Source: Propionicimonas paludicola (GTDB taxonomy: Bacteria; Actinomycetota; Actinomycetes; Propionibacteriales; Propionibacteriaceae). Taken from it: DNA of 64,000 nucleotides. The DNA is taken from NCBI RefSeq assembly GCF_002563675.1, contig NZ_PDJC01000001.1:806001-870000 (forward strand), given 5' to 3'. This document shows, piece after piece, positions 8,820-18,403 of the stretch. Position numbers and translations under genes: made by a program. The notes beneath the pieces are model-generated. The model was not told the DNA's origin. It saw only the letters and a list, made by a program, of their open reading frames with translations, and did not search any database. How positions within the stretch are numbered: the stretch's first letter is position 1; each line of letters opens with the position of its first letter.

Positions 8820-10199
8820 ATGATCGCTGACGAACTCGAAGCCCGGCTGCGCGCCGCCGTCGCCGCAGCCATGCCGCAGGCCATCGCCGAACTCACCGAG
8901 TTGGTGGCCATTCCGTCGATCTCCTGGCCGGCCTTCGACCAGGCGCCGATGCGGGCCAGCGCCGAGGCGATCCGTGCGCTGGCCGACCAGACTGGGGTCT
9001 TCGATGACGTGGCCATCCGTACCGCCCGGATCCCGGGCACCGATGAGGATGGGCAGCCGGCCGTCCTGGGCGTTCGGGATGCGGCCGGTCGGCGGGTCCT
9101 GCTCTACGCCCACCACGACGTCCAGCCGGTCGGCGACGAAGCCATCTGGCTCACCTCACCGTTCGTGGCCACCGAGCGCGACGGACGCCTCTACGGTCGC
9201 GGCACCGCCGACGACAAGGCCGGAGTGCTCACCCATCTGACCGCCCTGAAGGTGGTCCGCGAGGTGCTCGGCGATGACTTCGGATTGGGTGTAAGCCTGT
9301 TCGTCGAAGGCGAGGAGGAGTACGGCTCGCGCTCCTTCGGGCAGTTCCTGATCGACAATCGCGACGCGCTGGCCGCCGACCTGATCGTGGTGGCCGACTC
9401 CGGCAACTGGGACTCCGACACCCCGGGCCTCACCGTTGCGCTGCGCGGCAACGCCCGGTTCACCCTGCGGGTGCGGACGCTGACCCACGCCCTGCACTCG
9501 GGCATGTTCGGCGGCGCCGTGCCGGACGCCATGCTGGCCACCATCAAGCTGCTCAACAGCCTGTGGGACGAGACCGGTGCGGTCGCCGTGCCGGGCCTGC
9601 GCTCCCGGGACGGTGTGGTGCCCGAGTACGACGAGCAGCGGCTGCGCGAGGAGACCGATCTGCCGACGACCAGCACCCCCATCGGTACCGGGCCGATCCT
9701 GGATCGGATCTGGAACCGTCCGTCGATCACGGTGACCGGGATCGACCACGCCACCACCGCGGCGGCGTCCAACACGCTCAGCCCGGAGGTCACCGTGGTG
9801 ATCAGCGCCCGGGTGGCTCCGGGCCAGGACGCCGTCGAGGCCTACCAGGCCATCAAGGCTCACCTGGAGGCCCACGCACCGTTCGGGGCGCAGCTGGAGT
9901 TCAGCGAAGTCGACTGCGGCCAGGGCTTCGAAGCCCAGCCGGGCTGGGCCACCGAGCTCGGCCTGGAGGCGCTGGAGAAGGGCTATGGCGTCGCTCCGGT
10001 GGAGCTGGGCGTCGGTGGTTCGATCCCGTTCATCTCTGAGTTGGCCGCCGAGTTCCCGGACGCGGGGATCCTGGTCACCGCCGTCCTCGACCCGCAGGGA
10101 TCGCCGCACAGCCCCAACGAGTCGCTGCACCTGGCCACCTTCGAGCATGCGGTGCTGGCCGAGGCGATCCTGTTGGCGTCGTTGGCCACCTCGGCCTAA
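8820..10199 (+). CDS. M20-family metallopeptidase (dipeptidase-like)
   Basis: 459 residues, cytoplasmic, no signal peptide. The metal ligands of M20 peptidases are visible: LLYAHHDVQPVG (His and Asp), YGRGTADDKAGVL (Asp), FVEGEEEYGS (catalytic Glu and metal Glu), VVADSGNW (Asp) and the terminal SPHSPNE (His). A dimerisation domain lies between about 190 and 310. Members hydrolyse di- and tripeptides or N-acyl amino acids. The ATG at 8820 follows GAGGAC. It starts 57 bp after the ACT gene and may be co-transcribed, which would fit a role in feeding amino acids to the preceding operon. Confidence 0.9.
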   Translation: MIADELEARLRAAVAAAMPQAIAELTELVAIPSISWPAFDQAPMRASAEAIRALADQTGVFDDVAIRTARIPGTDEDGQPAVLGVRDAAGRRVLLYAHHDVQPVGDEAIWLTSPFVATERDGRLYGRGTADDKAGVLTHLTALKVVREVLGDDFGLGVSLFVEGEEEYGSRSFGQFLIDNRDALAADLIVVADSGNWDSDTPGLTVALRGNARFTLRVRTLTHALHSGMFGGAVPDAMLATIKLLNSLWDETGAVAVPGLRSRDGVVPEYDEQRLREETDLPTTSTPIGTGPILDRIWNRPSITVTGIDHATTAAASNTLSPEVTVVISARVAPGQDAVEAYQAIKAHLEAHAPFGAQLEFSEVDCGQGFEAQPGWATELGLEALEKGYGVAPVELGVGGSIPFISELAAEFPDAGILVTAVLDPQGSPHSPNESLHLATFEHAVLAEAILLASLATSA

Positions 10200-10326
10200 G
10201 TACATCGACCCGGGCGTCGGGCCCACCGGCTGGCGTGGACGGGCTGCCGGGTACACTCCAAATAGCGATCGGCATCCGCCCTTGGCTTCCAGGCCGAGGA
10301 TCGGCCGTGCAGCGAGTGGGTGCCCA

Positions 10327-11430
10327 GTGACCGCGCTTCCCTCTACCGCCATCAGTCCCGGACGACCGGGGCCCGGCTATCAGGATCAGACCTCTTTCCC
10401 GGTTCTGGCTAGGGCTTTCATTGAAGTCTCCGATCAGGCCCGGACCGAGGGCCTGCTGGGGCGGACCCGCTGGTTCTATCTCGTCGTGGGTGGCGCGGTG
10501 GGTGCCGGACTGCTCGGCGCACTGACCGGACTGGTGCTGCTGGGCGACACCTGGTGGCAGCTGCTGATCGCGGCCGCGCTCGGCGTCGTCCTCACCCAAG
10601 TGGCCTTCCTGGCCCATGAAGCCGCGCATCGCCAGATCCTGATGACCGGGCCGGGCAACGACCGGCTGGCCCGGCTGCTCGCGGCCGGTGTGGTCGGAAT
10701 CAGCTACTCCTGGTGGGACTCCAAGCACTCCCGGCACCACGCCAACCCGAACCGGGTCGGCCGCGATCCCGACATCGAGGCCGACACCATCTCCTTCCTC
10801 GACGAAGAGGCGGCCACCGCCACCGGCTTCCGGCGGTTGCTGGTGCGCCGACAGGGCTGGCTGTTCTTCCCGCTGCTCACCCTGGAGGGGCTCAACCTGC
10901 ACTTCCAGGGCCTCAAGCACCTCATGCAGCGCGGCGAGGTGCGCGGACGGTGGCTGGAGCTGGGCCTGATCGCCGGGCGCTTCGTGATCCTGCTGGGGCT
11001 GGTCTTCTGGCTACTGCCGATCGGGATCGCCTTCAGCTTCCTGGCCGTCCAGCTGGCCGTCTTCGGCGTCTACATGGGGGCGTCCTTCGCGCCCAACCAC
11101 AAGGGGATGCCGGTGATCGACCGGGCGGCGAAGCTCGACTTCTTCACCAAGCAGGTGCGCACCTCACGCAACATCGCCGGCGGCTGGTGGGCCACCTGGC
11201 TGATGGGTGGGTTGAACTACCAGATCGAACATCACCTGTTCCCGAACATGCCCCGGCCGCATTTGGCCCGGGCCCGGGTGATCGTCAAGGCCCAGTGCGA
11301 GCGCCTCGACGTCCCCTACACCGAGACCAGCTTGTGGCGCTCGTATGCGATCGTGATCGGCTACTTGAACCGGGTCGGGCTGGCTGCCCGAGACCCGTTC
11401 GAGTGCCCGATGCACGCACTGCGCCGGTAA
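10327..11430 (+). CDS. Membrane fatty acid desaturase (front-end / linoleoyl-CoA desaturase type)
   Basis: 367 residues from the GTG at 10327. Three histidine boxes of membrane di-iron desaturases are present: HEAAH (about 97), HSRHH (about 137) and QIEHH near 300, the last with the QxxHH form of front-end and DesA3-like enzymes. Four or five membrane helices separate them. It introduces a double bond in an acyl chain using O2 and an electron donor; no ferredoxin or reductase gene is adjacent. The gene ends only 4 bp from the convergent GH130 gene. The ribosome binding site is weak, so the exact start is uncertain. Confidence 0.88.
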   Translation: MTALPSTAISPGRPGPGYQDQTSFPVLARAFIEVSDQARTEGLLGRTRWFYLVVGGAVGAGLLGALTGLVLLGDTWWQLLIAAALGVVLTQVAFLAHEAAHRQILMTGPGNDRLARLLAAGVVGISYSWWDSKHSRHHANPNRVGRDPDIEADTISFLDEEAATATGFRRLLVRRQGWLFFPLLTLEGLNLHFQGLKHLMQRGEVRGRWLELGLIAGRFVILLGLVFWLLPIGIAFSFLAVQLAVFGVYMGASFAPNHKGMPVIDRAAKLDFFTKQVRTSRNIAGGWWATWLMGGLNYQIEHHLFPNMPRPHLARARVIVKAQCERLDVPYTETSLWRSYAIVIGYLNRVGLAARDPFECPMHALRR

Positions 11431-11434
11431 CGGC

Positions 11435-12895
11435 TCAGCGCCCGCGCATGGCGCCGAGCAGGGCGTCCAGTTCGACCCGGGCGACTCGGATCCGGTCGTC
11501 GGCGATCCCGTACGGCAGCCACAGGGTGCCCTCGTGAACGATGCCGCCGCAGCTGTAGGCCACATTCGGCACGTAGCCGTTGCGCCGCTCGCCTTCGGTC
11601 TCCAGCAGTGGCTGGGGCAGGGTCGCCAGCACCCGGCTGGGGTCGTCCAGGTCGAGCAGGATGGCTCCGATGCAGTAGTTGCGCATCGGCCCCACACCGT
11701 GGGTCAGGACCAGCCAACCGGCCTCGACTTCGATCGGGGGGCCGCAGTTGCCGCTCTGCACGGCGTCCCAGAGATACTCCGGCCGGTACACCGGCTCCTC
11801 GGCCGACCAGTCCAGCCCATCGGGAGAGCTGGTCAGGCCGATCGACTCCCCGTCGCCGCGACCCAGGGCGAGCAGTCGCCCGCCGACCGGACGCGGGAAC
11901 ATCGCCATCCCCTTGGCCTGGCTGGCCGGTCCGGTCAGCCGGTGGACTCCGAAGGTCCGGAAGTCCTCGGTGACGAGCAACCGGTTGGCGATGGCGTGGC
12001 CGTTGTAGGCGGTGTAGGTGCCGAGGTACTGGGATCGTCCGTCCGCGTCGGTGAACCGGACGAAGCGGGCGTCCTCGACGCCGCGGCTCTCCTCGTCGGC
12101 GACCGGCAGCAGCACTCGCTGGCTGAGCCGGCTGTCCTCGTCGAAGACGGCCTGGTAGCTGGAGCCGGCAATGAGCCGGATCAGTTCCAGCTGGGCGCGG
12201 GCGTCCGGCTGGCGCAGTAGCGGCTCGCGCAGCTGCTGGACGGCCTCCTCGATGGCCGAGCTGCCGAAGGTGTCCGGCAACGACTGGGCGATCGCTCGGG
12301 CAAGTTCGTCGGTGTGACCCGAGTGCTCGACGGCCCGCAGGAAGTGGTCCTTTGTCCACTGGCCATCGCCGATGGTCGCCAACTCCAGCGGACGGATCCG
12401 CGGGGCGAACTCCCAGCTGTGCCCGGGGCCGATCACGGCTTCGGCGAACTGGATGGACGACAGGTGGAACTCTCCGATCGAGCGCAGGGAAAGGAGCACC
12501 CGCAGCTGGCCGGGTTCCAGGCCGCTCTGGTCGGGATGCGGCACCGCGCTGGGGTTGCACAAGGCGGTTCCCTCGACCCCGAACTCTGCGGTGAACACCG
12601 AGCCCACCAGGATGGCCAACTCGGGGCTCAGCTCGATCGCGGTGAGTGAGCGGACCATGGCGGCGTTGCGTCCCAGGATTGCCGGGAGGTCGTCGTGGCG
12701 GTTGCCGAAGCGCTCGATCACCGCGGCGGCCGCAGCGGCCACCTCGGTCTCTGGGGTAGCCAGTACCCGTTCGAGAACCGCTTCGGTGCGCGAGCTGCCC
12801 CCAGGAGTGCTGCCGCCGGGAAGGAACAGCCGAGCCACCACGCGGGACGGATCGGGATCCAACTGGGCGCCGGAGTCGTGAGCCAGCGTCCTCAT
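11435..12895 (-). CDS. GH130-family glycosidase/phosphorylase (mannosyl-phosphorylase-like)
   Basis: 486 residues, cytoplasmic. The central region folds as a five-bladed propeller by motif: GVEDARFVRF (general acid Asp region), YNGHAIANRLLV, SGNCGPPIEVEAGWLVLTHG and the C-terminal YVPNVAYSCGG with PYGIADD. These are typical of GH130 enzymes that phosphorolyse or hydrolyse beta-1,2- or beta-1,4-mannosides. The first ~170 residues are an additional helical region. The ATG at 12895 overlaps the stop of the upstream gene (ATGA), so it is the last of a coupled three-gene set with a glycosyltransferase. Mannoside as substrate is a family inference. Confidence 0.85.
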   Translation of the reverse strand: MRTLAHDSGAQLDPDPSRVVARLFLPGGSTPGGSSRTEAVLERVLATPETEVAAAAAAVIERFGNRHDDLPAILGRNAAMVRSLTAIELSPELAILVGSVFTAEFGVEGTALCNPSAVPHPDQSGLEPGQLRVLLSLRSIGEFHLSSIQFAEAVIGPGHSWEFAPRIRPLELATIGDGQWTKDHFLRAVEHSGHTDELARAIAQSLPDTFGSSAIEEAVQQLREPLLRQPDARAQLELIRLIAGSSYQAVFDEDSRLSQRVLLPVADEESRGVEDARFVRFTDADGRSQYLGTYTAYNGHAIANRLLVTEDFRTFGVHRLTGPASQAKGMAMFPRPVGGRLLALGRGDGESIGLTSSPDGLDWSAEEPVYRPEYLWDAVQSGNCGPPIEVEAGWLVLTHGVGPMRNYCIGAILLDLDDPSRVLATLPQPLLETEGERRNGYVPNVAYSCGGIVHEGTLWLPYGIADDRIRVARVELDALLGAMRGR

Positions 12896-13923
12896 CGGCG
12901 GACCGCGGTGATGGCGATCGCGCACTGCAGGGTGCTCAAGGCGGCCAGCGTGGACTCGGCGCCACAGTTGCTGTTGTGGCCGAACTGCTCCAGGCCGTCG
13001 TGGCCGGCGCCGTCCCCGGGCTCGTACATCACCGAGTGTGAGTCGTTCTCGCCGATGAACCATCCCCAGGCCAGTCGCACGCCGTGTACCCAGGACAGAT
13101 CACCGGTCACTTCGAAGGCATGCAGGCAGGCATTGGCGATGGCCGCGGCCTCGATCGGCTGCTGGTCCCACAAGGGGCGACGGTCCTCGGGGCCGCGACC
13201 GCCGGTGCCGGCCAGCGAGAGTCGGCCACCGACCCCGGTCTCGAGCCGGAGCAGGGTTCGCAGCATGGTCAGGCCGTGGCGCACGGTGACCGGCTGCCGT
13301 AGCCGGATCCCGCCGAGGATCAGGGCATCGCACAGTGCGCCATTGGCGTAGCGCAGCCGAGGTTCGGGCCAGTCCCATTCGGTGCCGGGCCGGCGGGGGA
13401 TCAGGTCCAGGCAGTCGGCGAGGAGCACTCGCACCGAGTCGTTCTCCGGGTTGACCCGCAGGAGGTCACAGGCGCCGATGGCGGCGAAGGCGGCCGAGCG
13501 GACGTGCGGCGAGCGAGTCTTGGCCGCCCGGGTGAAAGCGCGGATGGCCCGGGTCTGGGAGCCGGCCGTTCGGGCGAAGCGAGCTGCCGATCCCAGGCCG
13601 CCCAGGGCGCGTCCCCACCAGTCGCCCAGGCCGGGTTCGTCGGTCCATTTCCCCTCGCTGGACATCCGATTGTGGACCAGTCCGTCGCTGACCACGGCGT
13701 GGTCGAGGAAAGCCAGGTAGGTCCCGCTCAGCCGGTCGAGCTGCGGGTTGCCGGAGGCATGTGGGATCACCACCGAGAGCGCCCGACTGACGTCGTCGGT
13801 GCAGTAGCCGAGCTCGACCCGCGGGACCTTGCCGCGGGCGTGTTCGAAGATGCCGTGCCGATCCGACAGTGCCAGCACATGGTCGAAGCAGGGGACCGGA
13901 AGCCGATGGGCCGGGCCGCTCAT
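12892..13923 (-). CDS. Helical (hairpin-type) glycosidase-like protein
   Basis: 343 residues from the ATG at 13923, which overlaps the stop of the glycosyltransferase by ATGA. The protein has repeated amphipathic helices typical of an alpha/alpha barrel (YCTDDVSRALSVV, DWWGRALGGLGSAARFA, and a terminal EQFGHNSNCGAESTLAAL). Such proteins occur beside GH130 and GT4 genes in actinobacteria and cyanobacteria, often annotated only as glycosyltransferase-associated. No catalytic residues can be assigned with confidence. Co-translation implies action on the same sugar polymer as its neighbours. Confidence 0.7.
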   Translation of the reverse strand: MSGPAHRLPVPCFDHVLALSDRHGIFEHARGKVPRVELGYCTDDVSRALSVVIPHASGNPQLDRLSGTYLAFLDHAVVSDGLVHNRMSSEGKWTDEPGLGDWWGRALGGLGSAARFARTAGSQTRAIRAFTRAAKTRSPHVRSAAFAAIGACDLLRVNPENDSVRVLLADCLDLIPRRPGTEWDWPEPRLRYANGALCDALILGGIRLRQPVTVRHGLTMLRTLLRLETGVGGRLSLAGTGGRGPEDRRPLWDQQPIEAAAIANACLHAFEVTGDLSWVHGVRLAWGWFIGENDSHSVMYEPGDGAGHDGLEQFGHNSNCGAESTLAALSTLQCAIAITAVRR

Positions 13924-15098
13924 GCGGAGATGCTGGTTCGGGCCGGACCGGCCACCAGTGCCCGGTACCGATCGGCGACGTTGGCCCAGCTGTTTCGCTC
14001 GGCCTCGGTGCTGGCCCGGGTCTGCGCCGCTGCGGCGTAGCTCGGGTTGCTCAGCACCTCTCGGATGGTGGCGGCGATCTCGCTGGGGTTCTGGTGCTCG
14101 ACGAGGAGCCCACGTCCATCGGACAACAACTCGACCGCGTGCGGGAACCGGGTGGCAATCACCACCTTGCCGGCGGCGACGGCTTCGGTCAGCACTCCTG
14201 AGGTCGACTGGTCGATCGAGTCGTACGGCAGCAGGACCAGGTCGGCGCTTGCGACGGCGTCCGCCAGCTCCTCGCTGGCCTGGTAGCGTCCGTCGATTTC
14301 GACATCGTCGCTCACTCCCAGCATTGCGGCCAGGTCGAGCAGACCCGACCGATAGCGGTCGCCCTGTTCGCGCAGCACCTTGGGGTGGGTTTGGCCGAGC
14401 ACCCGGTAGCGGACGTGGGGGCTCAGGTCGCGCAGCTCGGCCAGCGCCCGGATGCCCCACTCGATGCCCTTGCCCGGGCCGAGGAGGCCCCAGGTCAGGA
14501 CGGTCGGACGATCGCAGTCCACTGCCTCCGGGCCGGCCAGCCAGGGGTCGACGCCGTGTGGGATCAGCTGGATCCGTTCAGCCGGGATCGCGTAGTCGGA
14601 AACGAGGAGGGCCTGGGCTCGGTGGGTCATCACCACCACGGTGTCCACGAAGTTGCAGGCCAGCATCAGCACCTCGCGCTGATGCTGGGTCGGCTCGGCC
14701 AACACGGTGTGCAGCACGATGATGCTCGGTGTGCGCAGTCTGGCCAGCAGGTCGAGCACCTGATCACCGTCGGGTCCGCCATAGATGCCGTACTCATGCT
14801 GGACGATGGCGACATCGCACCGGTTGAGCTGGGCTGCGGCCTGTGCCGTGCTCTGTGGGTTGTCCGGATGCAGGGTGCCGGCCAGCCGAATCCGCGGTCC
14901 GGGCAGCGAAGGCCCAGCCGGGACCAGATCATCGACTCGGACCACCACGCAGGTGTCGGAGCCGTTGGCGGAGATCGCGTTGACGAGGGCAGCGGTGAAG
15001 GTGGCCAGGCCACATCTGGTCGGAGGGTAGGTGCTCAGAAATCCATAGGTTGTCACGGGCCTGGTCCGTCCATCCGGATCGATGACTCTGCAGCGCAT
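13920..15098 (-). CDS. GT4-family glycosyltransferase
   Basis: 392 residues. The N-terminal Rossmann domain begins at TYGFLSTYPPTRCGLATF, and the C-terminal domain carries the GT-B donor site: LTWGLLGPGKGIEWGIRAL, DVEIDGRYQASEELADAVASADLVLLPYD, and the E-x7-E-like STSGVLTEAVAAGKVVIATRFPH. It probably transfers mannose or a related hexose from a nucleotide donor. The ATG at 15098 has no clear ribosome binding site; the GTG at 15056 would start directly at the conserved fold and may be the true start. First gene of a coupled set with the next two on the minus strand. Confidence 0.85.
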   Translation of the reverse strand: MRCRVIDPDGRTRPVTTYGFLSTYPPTRCGLATFTAALVNAISANGSDTCVVVRVDDLVPAGPSLPGPRIRLAGTLHPDNPQSTAQAAAQLNRCDVAIVQHEYGIYGGPDGDQVLDLLARLRTPSIIVLHTVLAEPTQHQREVLMLACNFVDTVVVMTHRAQALLVSDYAIPAERIQLIPHGVDPWLAGPEAVDCDRPTVLTWGLLGPGKGIEWGIRALAELRDLSPHVRYRVLGQTHPKVLREQGDRYRSGLLDLAAMLGVSDDVEIDGRYQASEELADAVASADLVLLPYDSIDQSTSGVLTEAVAAGKVVIATRFPHAVELLSDGRGLLVEHQNPSEIAATIREVLSNPSYAAAAQTRASTEAERNSWANVADRYRALVAGPARTSISA

Positions 15099-15440
15099 CG
15101 GTCAGAGTCGGGACGTCTGCCGGCTGGCACCTCCCGGGAGACCGCAATCGGCGATCCGGTGGACGCTGCTGCGCTCCTGCAGGGGCAGGGCTCGGTCGGC
15201 GTCCTTGTGCCCAGTCTAGCTGGCGGGGTCCACCCGGCCGGCCGGACCGGTGGCGCCGGGGTCACTCGTCCGGGCGTCACCCCTGGGCATGACCGTCACG
15301 ACAGTATCCGGATGGGGGACAGAATTCCTCGTTGTCACTGGATATCGTGGCTAGCAGGAAAGCCGATCCGATGTTGATGGCCACGCCAGTGACCGTCTCC
15401 GGACCGGCTGTTCAACGGTCCAGGGGGAGGACAACAACGT

Positions 15441-16211
15441 ATGTTCGGCTTTGGGGTGCGCTCGCAACGCGGCGTGACAACAGTGGAGTATCTGGTCATC
15501 GTGGCCGGAATTTCGATGATCGCCGTGCTGGGGGCGGGGCGGGTCGGGCTTGGGGTGTCGTCCAACCTGTGTGAGGCCGGCAAGTCGCTCGGTTCGTCCG
15601 CGCAGTGCGTGAAGCCGGCGGCGGTACCTTCGGCGTCCCCGACCTCGACCCCGGTCGACATCGGCGGCGGGACCGGCGGCTCGGGGACGGGTGGCTCGGG
15701 GTCCGGCGGCTCGAGTGAGCCCACCGCAACGTCCACCTCAAGCAGCGGCACCGGCGGCGGTGCCGGTGGCGGTACCGGTGGAGCGGCGGCTACACCGACC
15801 CCGACCCCGACGAACTCGCCCGGATCGATGACCTACAACACCGCAGTCATCGACCAGGACGCGATCCTGTCCGACCTCTCGGTCCGGTTCAACCTGGGTT
15901 GGTTCCCGAGTGACTGGAACCAGGTCAGCTATCCGACCACCATGACCATGGACGTGACCTGGAGCCCGGCCTTGGCCGTGGACAAGGTGATCGCCGGCTC
16001 GGACGGCACCTGGACCTACACCCTGATCGAGCCCGGCAAGATGCGGCTGACCCGCACCGGCAGCTTCGATACCAGCGGCTTCCAGCCGGAGCCGGAGATC
16101 CTCTTGGTCAAGCCGGCTACTCGCCAGTCGGTTCAGGTCTCGTTCAGTGCCAGCGCCCCGAACAGCCCGACGCTGACCCGGACGGCCTCCACGACCTCGA
16201 TCCCGTACTGA
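15441..16211 (+). CDS. Flp/TadE-like pilin N-terminus fused to a Gly/Thr linker and C-terminal domain
   Basis: 256 residues. The start (RSQRGVTTVEYLVIVAGISMIAVLGAG) is that of a Flp-type prepilin: a short basic leader, Gly, then Thr-Val-Glu-Tyr and a hydrophobic helix, so cleavage after the Gly is likely. Flp pilins are usually 50-80 residues; here the helix is followed by two cysteines, a long Gly/Ser/Thr/Pro linker (about 60-135) and a ~120-residue beta-rich domain. No tad/cpa pilus assembly genes are in the window. It may be a pseudopilin or a surface protein that uses the pilin helix as anchor. Convergent with the LtaS-like gene. Confidence 0.7.
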   Translation: MFGFGVRSQRGVTTVEYLVIVAGISMIAVLGAGRVGLGVSSNLCEAGKSLGSSAQCVKPAAVPSASPTSTPVDIGGGTGGSGTGGSGSGGSSEPTATSTSSSGTGGGAGGGTGGAAATPTPTPTNSPGSMTYNTAVIDQDAILSDLSVRFNLGWFPSDWNQVSYPTTMTMDVTWSPALAVDKVIAGSDGTWTYTLIEPGKMRLTRTGSFDTSGFQPEPEILLVKPATRQSVQVSFSASAPNSPTLTRTASTTSIPY

Positions 16212-16224
16212 TCGACAGGCTCGG

Positions 16225-17706
16225 CTACTTCTTCCAGAGCTGCTGGTACAGATCCTTGGACGGGGCATTGAGCAGGTTGGCGTAGTCGGACGCCGACAGC
16301 TGCAGCATGGTGTCGTCCAGCGGGCGATCGCCGATCAGCGAGACGCCCAGGCCGGCGCGCCCGTCCGGGCTGCCCAGCCCGAGGAGATCGAGGGTCGTGG
16401 GCAGCAGGCTGAGCTGGTCGGCTCGTTCCCGGTTGAAGCTGACCGTCCCGTCCGGGCTCCACACCCGGAGGATCACCGTGCGGTCCTGCTGGGCGTCGAG
16501 TTCGGCCTTGAAGAAGCCGCCCTCAGCGGTGGCCTTGAGATGATCACCGGTCACCACGACCACGGTGTCGTCGAGGAAGTGGTTGTCCCGCAGGTAGTCG
16601 ATGACCCGGCCGACGGCCCGCATCGAGCACTGGATCGCGGTAGCCATGGCAAGCTCATCACCGGTGGTGCAGGTCGGATAGACACCGCCCGGCTCGTGGG
16701 TGTCGAGGGTGAGCATTGTCAGGTTGAACGGGCGTCCGGCCTCGCGCAACCGGCGCAGCTGGTCGATGGTGTAGCCGGCGAGCTGGTGATCCGACAGCCC
16801 CCACACCGAGATGTTCTCGCGAGGCTCGTCGGCCGCCTCCCAGTGCTCCAAGCCATAGACGAAGTCGTAGCCGTGGTCGTGCAGGAAGGTGCCCTTGCCG
16901 GCGAAGGCGGTGTTCGCGCCGCCCACGAAGACGCTGGTGTAGCCGGAGTCGTGCAGGACGTCTCCCAGGCAGCGGGCGCCCGGAAGGTAGTGCTCGACCT
17001 CCTCGCCGAAGACGTTGTGGTTCACCTCCGGGGTGAGCAGCTCGCTCTTCACCGGGACGCCGCACTGGGTGCCGATCAGGCCAGCCATCGTCCAGCCGCC
17101 GCCGGGGAACTGCTGCAGTCCCTGGTACGCCGACCAGCCAACTGTGGCCTGGTCGAGATCGGCGAGCAGGTTCTTGCCGAACAGGTGGGCGTCGGCGTAG
17201 GTGTTCTCGCCGGACTCCAGGTAGATCGTCACCAGGTTGCGCGGGTGCGGTTGCGTCCGCTGGGCCTGCGGGACCACGTAGTAGGAGGAGAAGCTGGCGT
17301 CACCGAGCAGGGCGGACGCATACTGCGGCAGGCCAGTCACGGTGAACAGGATGGCCAGGGCCACGCCGAGGCTCAGCGCGCCGGGCAGAACCGGATGCCG
17401 TCGGAATCGGCGGGACGGTTGAGACTGCGCGGCGGGCCTTCTCCAGCTGACGAGCGCAGCCATTACCGCCAGCACCGACAGTGGAGCCACCACACAGACC
17501 AGGACGGCTTCGCTGAACAGGGTGGAGTTGCCGGCCCGCTCGCCACGAAGGTTCAGCAGGGTCTGATCGAAAGTGATTTCGCCGAAGCGGTAGCGGATCC
17601 AGCCGGCCAGTGCGAGCAGTACCGAGGCGGCACCAAACAGTGCCCAGCGGGTGGCTCGCACCCACTGGGATCCTCGCTTGTGTTCGCTGGTTCCCATTTC
17701 GGCCAT
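16225..17706 (-). CDS. LTA synthase/MdoB-like membrane sulfatase-fold phosphoglycerol transferase
   Basis: 493 residues: three to four N-terminal membrane helices (to about 155) and an extracellular alkaline-phosphatase-fold domain. The nucleophile motif IYLESGENTYAD supplies Glu and Thr, THEPGG and VVTGDHLK the remaining metal ligands. The family transfers phosphoglycerol from phosphatidylglycerol to teichoic acid or periplasmic glucan; the same fold also includes phosphoethanolamine transferases and sulfatases. An envelope polymer role fits the surrounding surface genes. ATG codons at 17706 and 17697 are both possible starts and neither has a strong ribosome binding site. Confidence 0.82.
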   Translation of the reverse strand: MAEMGTSEHKRGSQWVRATRWALFGAASVLLALAGWIRYRFGEITFDQTLLNLRGERAGNSTLFSEAVLVCVVAPLSVLAVMAALVSWRRPAAQSQPSRRFRRHPVLPGALSLGVALAILFTVTGLPQYASALLGDASFSSYYVVPQAQRTQPHPRNLVTIYLESGENTYADAHLFGKNLLADLDQATVGWSAYQGLQQFPGGGWTMAGLIGTQCGVPVKSELLTPEVNHNVFGEEVEHYLPGARCLGDVLHDSGYTSVFVGGANTAFAGKGTFLHDHGYDFVYGLEHWEAADEPRENISVWGLSDHQLAGYTIDQLRRLREAGRPFNLTMLTLDTHEPGGVYPTCTTGDELAMATAIQCSMRAVGRVIDYLRDNHFLDDTVVVVTGDHLKATAEGGFFKAELDAQQDRTVILRVWSPDGTVSFNRERADQLSLLPTTLDLLGLGSPDGRAGLGVSLIGDRPLDDTMLQLSASDYANLLNAPSKDLYQQLWKK

Positions 17707-18403
17707 CTAGGCTATCAAGCTCTGACCAGGCATCTTGCCTGCGCCCGCCGGAGCGCGGCCGGCCGTTGCGCGGCGCGTAGGGACGGACTGGCTTCCTGCC
17801 CCGACCGAGGGAATCGACCGGGACAGGCGCGGCGATCAGCCAAGGGGGTGCAGCTAACCGCGGGGTCGGTGGGTAGGAAAACTCGTGCGCCAGCTGGGTG
17901 GGTTGTCAGGCTCGCCTCGGGGGGTGCGATCACTGACCGGATACCGGCCCAGATTATCGACGTTGCACCGCCGACCTCAAAATCCACCATACACCCAGTT
18001 CAGGCGAAAATCGACACTCGCGTCGAAATTATCGCATGCGGTTGATGATCTCACGCTCATTTCCGAGCAAAAACGCTTAGTGTTCGCAGACTCTCAGCAT
18101 TGGGTCTTCGCCGGGTCAGCTGCTCCCGGAGTGAGGGAGCGAGTGCCCGCTCCCTTGCGGCTATGACAAGGGGAGATGGCGACGCACTGGATGCGGGGTG
18201 GGCTGACGTGGCGCCGAATCGGGATCTTGCGCGGCTTTTGGCGGCCCGATAAGGGCGTTGCTGGCGTGATTTTGAGGCGCGAAAATAGTGGCGGAGTCCG
18301 AGAATAGGTAGATTCGAACAGATGGGCTACTCTGAAAATGATCGAGAGATCCCTCTGAGGCCGCACCCCCCGCGGAATTCAGAGGAAATTCACGGGAGCA
18401 CCC
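17707..18403. other. 697-bp divergent intergenic region
   Basis: No ORF with coding character is seen. The middle part (about 17940-18110) is noticeably richer in A/T than its surroundings and probably holds the promoters of the two divergent genes. Close to the plus-strand gene there is a hairpin at 18352-18385. I found no match to known riboswitch cores by eye. Confidence 0.5.
18352..18385 (+). promoter_or_regulatory. Stem-loop directly before the DUF3494 gene ribosome binding site
   Basis: CCTCTGA at 18352-18358 pairs with TCAGAGG at 18379-18385, with an inner CCGC/GCGG stem around a C-rich loop. It ends about 8 bases before the GGGAG ribosome binding site and could modulate translation or mRNA stability. 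Confidence 0.4.

Noticed and set aside
6945-9116. 723-codon open frame antisense to iorB/paaK/ACT/M20
   Set aside because: Product is a His/Gln/Asp/Arg-rich low-order sequence, the usual mirror of G/C-rich coding DNA; the plus-strand genes have clear motifs.
18165-18240. Possible c-di-GMP riboswitch before the DUF3494 gene
   Set aside because: A GACGCA-type string is present, but the conserved GEMM core and tetraloop receptor are not.
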